A stretch of 64,000 nucleotides of DNA. Source: Eurosta solidaginis (lineage: Eukaryota > Arthropoda > Insecta > Diptera > Tephritidae). Under the pieces are notes generated by a model, which searched no databases, was not told the DNA's origin, and saw only the letters and a program-made list of their open reading frames with translations. This document shows positions 35,988 to 46,470 of this stretch, piece by piece. Where the stretch lies: positions 267,162,392-267,226,391 of the forward strand of contig NC_090323.1 in assembly GCF_040869045.1 (NCBI RefSeq). The letters run 5' to 3'. Within the stretch, counting starts at the first letter, position 1. The number at the start of each line of letters is the position of its first letter. Both the position numbers and the translations under genes were made by a program.

Positions 35988-36130
35988 TGTCAAAAAACGG
36001 TCAGATAGCCGAATAAAAATGTTGAGCGGATGTAGCAAAGTATGCTAAGTTATTTAACGTAAAATCCCAACACTTGAGTGGATCAAATATACTCAACGGA
36101 GCGTTCAGAAAATCATCAAGCAAGGATTGA
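35988..36130 (+). repeat. Old interspersed repeat scrap (also at 56938-57055)
   Basis: TGTCAAAAAACGGTCAGATAG, then a GAATAAA(A)ATG…TGAG segment and GAGTGGATCAAATATACTCAAC, align with TGTCAAAGAACTGGCAGACAG and GTGGATCAAAAATACTCAAC near 56.94-57.05 kb. Element type unknown. Confidence 0.4.
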
Positions 36131-36162
36131 TCAACATTTGTGTTCGCTGAAAGCGTCCAATA

Positions 36163-36379
36163 CCCTGCAAAAATCCGAGTACTCGATGCATGCATGTATG
36201 GAGTACTCGCTATGTACCAAGCGAGTGCTCCAAAATTAACCACAATTCATACAAAAAATATGGTCCAATTAACATTGCGAACTGGACCATACACTCCAGC
36301 TCAGCATTACATTAGAGTAATCCATGGATTACTCCAGTATGACACAAGTGGACCACATGATCCAACGATTTTTGCAGGG
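36163..36379. mobile_element. CCCTGCAAAAATCG MITE, copy 3 (shorter form)
   Basis: It opens CCCTGCAAAAATCCGAGTAC, closes AACGATTTTTGCAGGG, and is flanked by TA on both sides (36161-36162 and 36380-36381). It lacks about 130 bases present in copies 1 and 2. Confidence 0.8.
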
Positions 36380-36690
36380 TAGCCATTATCCAGTGAGTTT
36401 TCTATAAGAATAACGCTCGATTCTCACGGGTATACTCTGAATCATTGGGAGACTTGAGAGGAAGAGCTCGTGATATTTTCGTACACATGAACTGTGATAG
36501 GTAGATGTCGCTGTTGTGTTTCAGCGAAAGGCCAAGCAGCGACATCTATTTTTGAAAAAGGCAGTTTTAAAGGCAGTGTTGCAAACTAAGGACAAGAAAT
36601 TAACAAGTTATCTAGCCCACAAATTGAACCAGACTTCTATCTGGATTTACCTAGCTGAAATGGCAAAACAGGATTTTTGCGACCGAATAA

Positions 36691-37040
36691 TGTTAATTCG
36701 GTACGTCTTGCGATTCACCATGCCAAATGATGTTAATTCGGTACGCCTTGCGATTTACCATCTCTGCAAAAATCGTTGGATCATGTGGTCCACTTGTGTC
36801 ATACTGGAGTAATCCATGGATTACTCTGATGTAATGCTGAGCTGGAGTATATGGTCTAGTCCTAGGGCATCGCAATGTTAATTGGACCAAAGTTTTTTTA
36901 TGAATTGTGTTTAATTTTGGAGCACTCGCTTGGTACATAGCGAGTACTCCGTACATGCATGCATCGTGTATTCGCGATTTTTGCAGGGATGTTTCCCCAA
37001 ATGATGTTAATTCGGTACATCTTGCGATTCACCAATTCGG
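36691..37040 (+). repeat. 40-bp tandem repeat (three units) interrupted by a MITE
   Basis: Units containing TGTTAATTCGGTACGTCTTG start at 36691, 36731 and 37005. The second is cut by MITE copy 4 and resumes directly after it, giving the order of events. A longer open frame at 36516-36812 crosses these repeats and is not supported as a gene. Confidence 0.65.
36762..36988. mobile_element. CCCTGCAAAAATCG MITE, copy 4 (inverted)
   Basis: It opens CTCTGCAAAAATCGTTGGAT and closes TTCGCGATTTTTGCAGGG. AT flanks both ends (36760-36761 and 36989-36990). Orientation is opposite to copies 1-3. Confidence 0.75.
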
Positions 37041-37616
37041 TTGAATTACTAACTTTTAAATAGCTAAATGTTTTTATATACGATATTTCCAATGTGCGTA
37101 CCTTCGACACTCGCAAATATTAATTCATTATCTATAAAGTATGTTAACTATTGTTTATTTTAATATTTAATGTAAAAAATTATAATAAATAAGAAAAAAG
37201 AGAATACACAATAAATATACGAGTACAACAATCTTTTAAAGCAATTTTTTCATTATTGATCCAAACTGTAGTTTATTTCGCTATTAAAAAGCTGCAAAAT
37301 GTTTTCCTACAAAATTGGTTTTCCGATCATCAAAGATATCCTACTTATCGGAGTTGCATTTTAAATTGCTTAAGCTTACGAGCAAAAAGTATACCTCTCG
37401 TGCATTGATTGGTACCGAGCGCTCTGTGAGCATTCTCTTTTTGGATTAACCGAAAGTTCACGACTCAAGAGGCGGGACAGCTAACATCAAAATACTTGAG
37501 AAACATTTTCTTAAACAGCATAATCGAATTCGGCATAAAACCTGTAGATCCGCTAAGCTATAGGAAGCATGAAAAAGCTGCATAGGTTCATTAGAACACA
37601 CCTCTGCCTTAATCTC
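37041..37616. other. Spacer, nothing recognised
   Basis: AT-rich with no supportable gene or repeat. Confidence 0.5.
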
Positions 37617-37624
37617 TTCAAATG

Positions 37625-37898
37625 CATAGTGTACAAGTACAAGTGTGTTGACTTATCTGTCAAGCATTCTGACAGGCACTCGCTGGATTCGGAATGACAG
37701 CGAATTCAAAATGGATACCATTACCGAATGCTCCGAATGATTGAAAAATTGAAAAAGTCGAGACGATTGGAAGACAAAAATGTTGTCGTTGAGACCAAAA
37801 ATGCGACTCTAGACCTGAGATTTCCATCAGGTGAGCGAGGCTGTTTGTAGTTTTGACGTTTATCGCTTAGTGAACACACTTGGTATAGGTACACTATG
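37625..37898 (+). mobile_element. 274-bp hAT MITE, copy 1 (8-bp duplication TTCAAATG)
   Basis: It opens CATAGTGTACAAGTACAAGT and closes GGTATAGGTACACTATG. The perfect 10-bp inverted end is CATAGTGTAC. TTCAAATG is duplicated exactly (37617-37624 and 37899-37906). Near-identical copies of equal length lie at 39125, 52031 and 52438. The 60-68-codon frames inside them are not genes. Confidence 0.92.
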
Positions 37899-37906
37899 TT
37901 CAAATG

Positions 37907-38837
37907 GTTATAATGAGCAGAAGTTTAATTTTGTCTACTTCCAAAAGAAACGCCAACAAAAATATCGTAATTTAAACAGGATGAAAAATACCACTAAAAC
38001 AAATCTTTCGCACGATTTGAAAAATATATATGGGCAAATGCCAAAAACTTTTACTTTTTTGGATACTCAGGTTTTACACACGGGCAAATAACTTAAGGCC
38101 AGAAAAAAGTACAAAAACATTAAATCTGACCTTTTGACTATACGGTCTGATGATTTTAAAAATCAAAAAAGTTGATAGTAAATTTTTGCAGAACTTCGAA
38201 ACGTAAACAACGTCGATTTTTACACTTTTTCAAGCGATTTTTTTTGTAATTTTTGCGATAAAATTTTGAGCCACGCTGAAACGCTATGAAATTTAAACTG
38301 AATGTTGTTTTTGAGACGGATATTCTAAAAGTATGAGCAAAATTAATGTGCCCCTCCAATACTTAAAACTATTATCAAGCAAAGTAGCGATACTTTTTTT
38401 TTTGTCATTTTCAATATTGACAGTTTTTTGCTTATAGCTTTTTGAGGCAACTGAGTATTGAAATTTGGATTATGCACGATAATAGCCTATTAGGGACTAA
38501 AAATACCTAGGGCTTCATATTCGATGTGCCCCTTTCAGTATTGAAGGTAGAGGCAGAAAAGTGGAAGCGCTTGGTTGCGTAAATTTTTTTCAGGAGCATG
38601 TTTTTTTGTGGGCACAGCTACAATTTTTCTTTTATCACTTCATTCCCGTTTTATTTAAAAGTAAATGAAAAGAAACACAAATTTTGTACAAAAATTTAGA
38701 AAAAAAAAATCAATTGACTTTGCTCTGTGTACAATATTAATGTTTTAATGAAGTTCTGTGCTTACATTACTTTTTTCATGTAATAGCCTTAAGATGTGGG
38801 AATATCGATATGACAACTAAATAAAATAAATGTAAGA
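37907..38837. other. Spacer, nothing recognised
   Basis: AT-rich. The string GTGCCCCTTTCAGTATTGAA and a partial inverse GTGCCCCTCCAATACTTAAA occur about 190 bases apart, but no element can be defined. Confidence 0.45.
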
Positions 38838-39832
38838 CGCGATAACCTCCGAAGAGATCTAAGGGCGAGCTTCTCTTCTAGTGCGTCGTGCTCCTCTTTT
38901 TTTACCTACAAATTGGCGGGATGGGACCTACTTGTTTTTATGCCGAATCCGAACGGCATCTGCAAGGCAGATGAGTTTTCACTGTTTAAGCCGCCTCCAT
39001 TCCCATTTAGACGGCGGCGTCGAAATGCACATGCGCAGCCGTGCGCGGCGAGTGGAAAGGCGCCAGCGAAGAGGCGCATCAACAAGTTTCGAATAAACTA
39101 GTCAAGACAGTCAAGCACTATCACCATAGTGTACAAGTACAAGTGTGTTGACTTATCTGTCAAGCATTCTGACAGGCACTCGCTGGATTCGGAATGACAG
39201 CGAATTCAAAATGGATACCATTACCGAGTGCGCCGAATGATTAAAAAATTGAAAAAGTCGATACGATTGGTAGTCAAAAATGTTGTTGTTGAGACCAAAA
39301 ATGCGACTCTAGACCTGAGATTTCCATCAGGTGAGCGAGGCTGTTTGTAGTTTTGACGTTTATCGCTTAGTGAACACACTTGGTATAGGTACACTATGAC
39401 TATCACTCGGCAACCGCGGACGCGATCCCATTTTTCATATATGTATATTTAATACTTTGTGCATATATCTATATTCAATATTCTTAAGTTAATTCCATTT
39501 ATTGTCGAAAGTCAAACTATGAAAAGTGAATATTAAAAATTAAAGAAATTTATAACGTTTTAAGAAAAACCCTAAATCTTGTATTTAATGAAGAGTGTAG
39601 CGAAGAGAGGCCAAGTTTGTCCATTCACTGAGAGCTTTGCATGGCAGAAATACACTCGGAGTGCTTGCCAAACACTGCCGAGGGGCGACCCCGCTTAAAC
39701 AAATTTTCTTCTAATTGAAAAAACTTGTTTCTAAGATTTTTGATGTTGCTTTTCCCGGGGCGTGAACCCTGAATATTCGGTGTGGTGGGCGGAGTACGCT
39801 ACCATCACACCACGGCGGCCGCTACAACTACA
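38838..39832 (-). mobile_element. tRNA-derived SINE on the minus strand, split by an insertion
   Basis: The SINE runs minus from about 39832 (head CGCCGTGGTGTGATGGTAGC) to about 38838 (tail ending ACATTTATTTTA). Its middle is interrupted by 38985-39630, with TTCACTG repeated at both joins (38978-38984 and 39624-39630). The sequence resumes exactly after it, as the uninterrupted copy at 49761-50116 shows. The inserted DNA contains a GC-rich patch at 39000-39080 and, nested again, the 274-bp MITE copy 2. Confidence 0.7.
39125..39398 (+). mobile_element. 274-bp hAT MITE, copy 2 (8-bp duplication ACTATCAC)
   Basis: Same ends as copy 1. ACTATCAC is duplicated exactly at 39117-39124 and 39399-39406. 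It lies within DNA that itself interrupts a SINE, so it is the youngest of three nested layers here. Confidence 0.92.
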
Positions 39833-39884
39833 TTAAGTTAAATGTCTTTAAAATAGCTTTTGTTTGATATCCATATTGCAGGTA

Positions 39885-40380
39885 AAAAAATATTTGACGG
39901 TTATCCGGATTCATATTTTTGCCGATATCTCTAAAACCGGGTTTCGGGTCTCAACAAAATTTTGCCTAAATATACCCCACATAGATATGTATATCCTGAT
40001 AGAATTTCAACACAATCGGTTAAGAAGTGTTTAAATAAGTAAACAAATTTAAGGTTTTCCGGGTTTATATTTTTATCAATATATCCAAAACCGGATTTCG
40101 GGTATTAAAACTTTTTTACCTAAACATACTTCGCTCACATATCTATATGTTTCTAAAGTTTCAAAAGAATCGGTAGAAAGGTGTTAAAATAATTGTGTTG
40201 CAAACTTTGCAGTAAAAAATATTTGGCGGTTATTCGGTTTTATATTTTGACCGATATCTACAAAACCGGGTCTCGTGTATCAAAAAAATGTACATAGCTA
40301 ACAGCTGCATATATCTCCATATTCTGGTAAAATTTCGATATAATCGGAACAGAAGTGTTGAAATAAATGTACATTTAACA
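39885..40380 (+). repeat. Three-unit tandem repeat of about 150-175 bp
   Basis: The landmark AAAACCGGGTTTCGGGT recurs at about 39934, 40087 and 40262 with small changes. Each time it is preceded by ATTTTTRYCRATATCT and followed by an AATCGG segment. Spacing of 153 then 175 shows length drift. No known element ends are visible. Confidence 0.6.
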
Positions 40381-40499
40381 TTGCGTCCTCAATTTATATA
40401 TATTTTGCTCCATCTTTTGACTATATCTTTTTGAGGCATTATTTAAGACGAGTAACGGCGATGCACTATAGCTCCAATTTACCCCTCAATGTTCCTAAA

Positions 40500-40740
40500 G
40501 CTGGAGACATTGGTGCTTTATCGGTAACCTTATCGGTAACATTATAACAGCTGATTCGACCTATTTTATGAGAATCAATGCAATCGATTATTGGTGCCGC
40601 TAAGGTCGTAACCGTATCTTAGCCAACCAATTGGGTTTTGGTTTACCGTCGTAACGATAAACAGCTGATTACGTTAGGGATACGGATACAGCGATACGAC
40701 ATACGGCACCAATGACTCCCGCTTAACAAAAAGATATTTG
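40500..40740. repeat. Old interspersed repeat (also near 48.8-49.2 kb)
   Basis: ATCAATGCAATCGATTATTGG and TAGCCAACCAATTGGGTTTT recur at 48870-48940 as ATCAATGTAATCGATTAATGG and TAGCCAACCAATTGGTTTTT. CAGCTGATT boxes occur twice. Likely a degraded DNA element; ends not defined. Confidence 0.5.
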
Positions 40741-40954
40741 CGCGCTACCATGTTTCAGAAAAAAATTTTTTTCTACAAAGAAACCAAAGTTTGGCGGATT
40801 TCCCCATATTCATTCAGAATTCTTACACAAAGAATAAGGACTGTCGTAATTAATATCTTAATTAATTGATTCGTTTTGTTGCGTTGATTTTCCGACAGGG
40901 CCGGTAATTGATGTGTATCGGAACGATTTTCCGTCATTCTTGTCAAATTTTTAG

Positions 40955-41264
40955 GACGAGCTTCTCATCCAATTTGCGTAGTGCTCCTCTTTTAATTTTC
41001 CTGCAAATTATCGGGACGGGACCTAAATGTTTTACGCCGACTTCTGCGGGGCAGATGACTTTTCACTGAGAAGCTTTTCATAGAAGAAATACACTTGGAG
41101 TGTTTGCCAAATCACTTCCGAGAGGTGACCCCGATAAGAAAAACTTCTCTCTAATTGAAAAAACTTGTTTCTAAGCTTTTCATGTTCCTTTGCCCGGGAG
41201 TTAAACCCAGGACCCCACCTAGGAAAGCGGAGCACGCTACCACCACACCGCGGCGACCGCGATA
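40955..41264 (-). mobile_element. tRNA-derived SINE copy, minus strand
   Basis: The plus strand reads CGAGCTTCTCATCCAATTTGCG, then GCCAAATCACTTCCGAGAGG, and ends CTACCACCACACCGCGGCGA. This is the inverse of the SINE head with its tRNA-like promoter. It is diverged and lacks the extreme 3' tail. Confidence 0.7.
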
Positions 41265-41289
41265 TGTGAAAAGAAGAAAAAGTTTGAAT

Positions 41290-41530
41290 AATGCCCTATT
41301 TCAGAATTCGGTTGAAGAATTGTTTTCATAAACACCGCAGCTAATTTCAAAATGCATTGAATTTGAGCTCAGATGGGGATTTTTGAAACAAAGTCTAAGA
41401 TAGGCGTTCTCCAACCGACTTCCAAAATAGGGCGTTTTTTAAACAAGTTCTGAAGTAAGGCTTTATTCAACCATTTTCTGAGGTAGGGCGTTTGAGAAAC
41501 GGCAGCCGAGATAGGGTGATATTCTACTCA
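41290..41530 (-). repeat. Array of ~30-bp 'CGCCCTATCTCAG' units
   Basis: On the minus strand it opens ATCACCCTATCTCGGCTGCC and continues with about six degenerate units of about 30 bp (…AAACGCCCTACCTCAGAAAA…, …AACGCCCTATTTTGGAAGTC…). The same opening plus units occur at 62425 (+), 11078 (+) and 8310 (+). Confidence 0.6.
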
Positions 41531-41933
41531 GCAATCGAAAAAACGAAATACGTATTATATGAATTTAGGTTATAAAACGCTATTTGATCCGTCTAAGTAT
41601 GGGCAGAATTCCATTCAACAAAACTCTGTCCATGGAGCAAGAACTTAAAGGATATCTTGATCCTATCTGAATCCACCTTTAGAGCAAAATTTGTATAACG
41701 CAACGAGTAATTTGTTATCGTGTGAACCAAAATTCTTATCATATAAGAGCATTCATTCACTTCAGTGAGTGACAGTCAACCTGAATGTCCTTATGAAATT
41801 TTTGATTTTATATGGTAGTGACTGTGTATCAGAGCTGTAAAACTGTGCAATCATTTGAAATTTTAAATAATTGATTTAAGAATGCTTGCTCTTCAATCAT
41901 TCATTCCTTGTTAAGATTAGATTAGATTAGATT
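41531..41933. other. Spacer, nothing recognised
   Basis: AT-rich sequence containing direct repeats of ATTCATTC near the LINE insertion point. No gene. Confidence 0.45.
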
Positions 41934-44445
41934 ATTTATTTATTACGGCCAGAAGCCTAATTCGTAAATTTGAAAATATTACAGTTTTTATCTTATAGCT
42001 AAGGTTTTACAATATTCATATAATTTTGTTTTAAATACTGTTATTTGGTTGCAACTTTTTATATCCATAGGCAGATCATTGTAACTTTTCAGACCCTTGT
42101 AGAAAATGTTCTGTTGATCAATTTCAGTTCTAAAAAACGGCCATTTGAAATTACGTTTGCTCCTCGTATTTATGTTGTGAGTTTGCTCAACTAATGCTAT
42201 ATTTTTATTTAAATACTCAGGTACATTTCCATGTTTGATATTAAATATGAATTTCATGGAGTGGAAAAAAATCTTTTGTTTCACACTTAACCAGTCTAAA
42301 GTCTTCAACATGTCAGCCGTTCGCGTATCTCTAGGTTTCTGAAGAATAAATCTCATGCATCTATTTTGAAGCTTTTGGAGCTTGTCTACTTCTTTATCCG
42401 ATATTATGAATAGAATGGACGGGCAGTACACGAAGTGCGGTTCTATAACTGATTTATATAAGATTATTTTGAACTTTTTTTGAATGAATTTAGTTGTTCT
42501 CTGCATCACTCCTATTTTATTAGCAACTTTTTTAATTGTATAATTTATATGATCTTCAAATTTGAGTTTATTATCAATTATTATTTCTAAGTATTTTATA
42601 CTGTTAACTCTTTGTATGATTTCATCATTTATTTTTAGCTCGGCTATATCCTCCTCATTGATATTCCTCCTTGTTATTATCATATATTTAGTTTTATTTA
42701 TGTTTAGTTTCAGTCTATTACCAAACAACCATTTATACAAGTTATTTATTTCATGTTGCATTTTGGCAAATGCAGTATTAATATTATTTTCACTTATCAT
42801 AATTAATGCATCATCCGCAAAAAGTCTAATTTCCCAACCTTCGATAGCATTGACTATGTCATTTATGTATATAAGAAATAATATAGGTGCCAATACTGAG
42901 CCTTGAGGTACCTTTATTTCATCCGACGTCACAGCATTTATAACTGTTTTCTGCTTTCTCTGCTTCAAATAGTTGCGGAACCATTTAAGTTCAATATCAG
43001 TTATGCCAATCCGTTGCATTTTTTTATTAATGTCTCTCTATCCACCGTTTCAAAAGCTCTTTTGAGGTCAAGGAAAACTGAAACCACTACTTTTTTGTTG
43101 TTTAGCTCTTCTTTCCAATCAGATATCACAGTAAATCCTGACTGTTGGTAGACTAGTATATTATTTAATTCAAGATGATTCACCAACTGATTCTTAACAA
43201 CGACTTCGATAATGTTAGCATCACTTGGCAGGGTATTTATGGGTCTAAGTTCTTCAGGTTGCGTTGTCTTTTTAACTTTTTCCACAGGTATTATTGTTGA
43301 CGTTTTCCACATTTCAGGTACCACACCATCTTCTAAGCTGTTATTGATTATTTGAGCATAGAAATATCCGGTATACGATATACAATCTTTTAGTACACCT
43401 TCGGATAGCAGTTTTCTTCCACCTATTTTATATTTAAAGTCTGTTCGGATATAAATAACATCATCGGTGGTAATTTCAGCAAACTTTAATTTTGAATGGA
43501 TTTGTGTATACTCTAGTGCTACTTGACAGGTTTCGATGTTATTATTAATTTCAATCACACTGTTTACAAAAAATCTATTTAGACCATTCGCCAGATCGGT
43601 TTCGTTTTCAACCAGTATGCCATCCAGTATCACCTTGTTTATCACTTAGTTATCTTTAGTTTGGTTAACCGTTTGTTTGAGATATTTCCACATTTCTTTA
43701 GCATTATATTCATTCAAAATGATTTTATTCTCCATATACTTTATTTTTTTTAATTTGACTAATTTTTTGTATGACCTATTTATATTTTTATATTCATCCC
43801 ACTCTCCAGTTTGCAACGCACGCGTGTGCATATTGTATTTATATTTATTCATTTGTGCCAATTCTCTGTCATACCATTTATTCATTAACTTGATATGTAC
43901 TTCTATCTCGTAGGTTAAACTTTCCATGGCCTGAATCATTATATTATTTATTAATTCGATTTTTACATCAATTGATAAGTTTATAGTAAAGTTGAAGTTA
44001 AATGATCTAAGGATGCTTATTAAAATATCACTATTATATTTGTCCCATGCTATGATTTTCTTGGTCAGTCTCATCTTGTATACTTTGGACGTTTTAATAT
44101 TAAATTTTAGAGTTTCATGATCAGATATTTTGTATTCCTGCAAATTATTACAGAGAATTTCATCCGAGTTTGAAAATAATAAATCAATTTTCGATTCACT
44201 TGTATCTGTGATTCGCGTATTAAATTCTATTTTTTGGCTCATCCCCATCACAGCAAATATCTCATTTAATTTAGTACTATATGTTGAAATGCAGTTCATG
44301 TTAATATTAAAATCACCGACTACTATATTATGGTTACTTTTTTCATATTTATCAATTAGAATTTCATTTGGGTATTCAACAAAAGTTGCATCACTAGTGC
44401 TCGGCGAGTGGTACAGAACTCCAAGGAGGAATTTGGCTTAAAAGT
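41934..44445 (-). mobile_element. 5'-truncated EN-RT LINE with (TAATC)n tail
   Basis: On the minus strand it begins inside the endonuclease domain and ends with GGCCGTAATAAATAAATAATC plus TCTAATC repeats (41917-41945). At 2.5 kb it retains the end of the AP endonuclease, the whole reverse transcriptase and a connection/thumb region. There is no RNase H. Layout and motifs place it in the CR1/Jockey group; finer placement needs a phylogeny. Confidence 0.85.
41988..44441 (-). pseudogene. LINE endonuclease/reverse transcriptase ORF, one stop and one frameshift
   Basis: Three frames read in order. 44441-43646 has the endonuclease motifs GVLYHSPS, VVGDFNI and ISDHE. After an in-frame TAA (43646-43648) the same frame continues to 43001, with PINTLPSDAN and the RT box-A Asp (SVFLDLKRAFETVD). 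A shift of one base in an A7 run (about 43019-43025) moves to 43019-41988, with PQGSVLAPILFLIYINDI, the catalytic LFADDALI, LKLNINKTK and a C-terminal region rich in Lys and Asn. Restoring one A would rejoin the last two frames, so the lesion is small and could even be a homopolymer sequencing error. The TAA is a second independent lesion. Retrotransposition would not be expected from this 5'-truncated copy. Confidence 0.85.
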
Positions 44446-44764
44446 TAGCCCATTCTTCATTCAGTAGTGGAAAAAGAGAATGCACTCATGAACTAATTCG
44501 AAGAAAGAATGAAGTAATTGAATGAAACACACAAATTTTTCAACACAGAATAAACATTAAAATTAATGCAGCCTTTGCTGAGTGTGCACACGCTGTTCTA
44601 GTACCAATCAATTATGAAAAATGTCGTACATGCACAAAACCCGCTCAAATATCACTTTAATTAAAGCCACTTCAAAATATCTACACAAAAATTTAGTTAT
44701 TGTCCGTAATTACCAGTTTTTTCGATAAATAAATGGTAATACTTAAAGCACAAAGAAGTTAACT

Positions 44765-45212
44765 GGAAAAGTAGGTAGGTAGGTTAAACTGGCCGGTCCA
44801 TGAGGACCTCACATAGACTGATTGAGTCCGTAGTGTTACCAGAAGTTTGTTTTAACGACCAAACTGAAAAACCCTATCAAAAACCAGGACCTATGTTATA
44901 AAATAACTCCGTCCTCTTGGTAATTACTAGAAGCTTCCTAGGACTTAAGCCACTTGCTGCTTCTAGATCTGACAGCTGTATCACTACTAATAGCTGGAGT
45001 CTTAGCCTGGCAAGTGCAGGCCACGAGCACAAAATGTGCTCTATCGTTTCCTCCTCCAACCCGCACTTCCTACATCTGCTATCACTGACAAAGCCTAATT
45101 TAAAGGAATGTGACGCCAGAAGGCAGTGTCCAGTCAGAATACCCGTCATGAGTCTACAGTCCTCTCTTTTTAATTATAGGAGCAACTGTGTTAGTCTAAG
45201 GTTTTAAGACCT
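44765..45212 (-). pseudogene. 3' end of a non-LTR retrotransposon, larger copy
   Basis: A 90-codon frame (44877-45149) reads a C-terminal LINE segment. It has GHCLLASHSFKLGF, a Cys/His knuckle (CRKCGLEEETIEHILCSWPAL) and the tail PRKLLVITKRTELFYNIGPG. The knuckle and tail are typical of Jockey/I-group LINEs after RT or RNase H. The 3' end on the minus strand finishes with …AACCTACCTAC. The same 3' end occurs at 18040-18310 (-) and 63133-63290 (+). Confidence 0.75.
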
Positions 45213-46470
45213 AACTGGAAAGGTATTCTTATTGAAATTTTCCTAAAAATTTAATAATAAAAAAAGCAAATGACAAAGATTTCAACATCCCTGTTCTGAA
45301 AATTGTCATCGTTCTTAATATGTGTTGCCAATGTGCCATATAAAAGGCTTGCATGAAAAAGTACTAATCTACAATTGAAAGTTATATATTATAAAAGCTC
45401 TTAAGTTCCTTCATATATTCTTCCTAGCGGGTTATGGTCAAATAGTGTATCTATACTGGTTTGTCAGTTTGCAAATTGCAATAGCAATATACTATTTTTC
45501 TCTATTTTCTAAGAAAATATTCATCTAAATACAATAGCTTGTAATTACAGGCATTTAAAGTAGGCTCTATAGGTAGTTGCAGCTTTTTTGATAGCAAAGA
45601 AAATTAACTTTGAATACAAATCTGCTCAGGTAAGATAGAATTCAACCTACAAATGCAAATAGGCAGAGAGACTAATAGTCCTTCTCAATCACTCGGGTTC
45701 TATATTTATATTCCGTCAAACACTGCCAAAACATCAGCTGTAAACAACTGTAGTCCAATGGAGCTAGCAATCTCTTTGTGGGGAGGGAAATTAATAACCT
45801 CTGAAGAGTTTCTACCAATTAAACATTTTTTTTTGTGGCACATATGAAGGAAAACTTGGAAGGTGACTCAGGTGAATAGAAAAAGTCTGAATCGCTGTAG
45901 CACGATGCCATGGAATTAGATATATATTTATCGAAATTCTCGGAATTAGGAAGCTCCAACGAAATCGCCGATAGGCCTATGTACTTTGATGTATTTAAAT
46001 TTAAATGACTTAAATTCGATTATCTGTTTTTGTTATATTATCGACAAAAAATATCCACAATTTACTCTATTTTGTCAATGCGCAATGTGTTCACTTACAA
46101 AATCCATTTTACTATATATTATATTTTACCATTCAATAACACTCACACTTTGGCTTTGAGTTAAAGTATTTTAAGCCATTCAGGAATGGAGATTTATAAT
46201 ATGCAACCAAAAAATCACAATTTTTTAAAAGAATGCTGAGAGAATGCATACTCAATTTTTTAATCTTTTTACAGCTCTGCTGTGTATGTGAGTGACTGAG
46301 ACGCAAAGAAAGTGTCACGGCGTCACACATAATCTGCTCCTTAGTCATTATTTGTGTCAGATCTGGCAGCACGCTTATCTTAGTTTTATAGCACAAAAAA
46401 CCGAACACATTAAAGCAGTCAACTTTTATAAACAAATACTTTTTACTTTGGTAAATAATTTGCTGAAAAA
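45213..46470. other. Intergenic, upstream of the NudC gene
   Basis: No gene, RNA gene or repeat recognised. The promoter of the downstream gene must lie at its right end, but no TATA box or initiator stands out. Confidence 0.45.
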
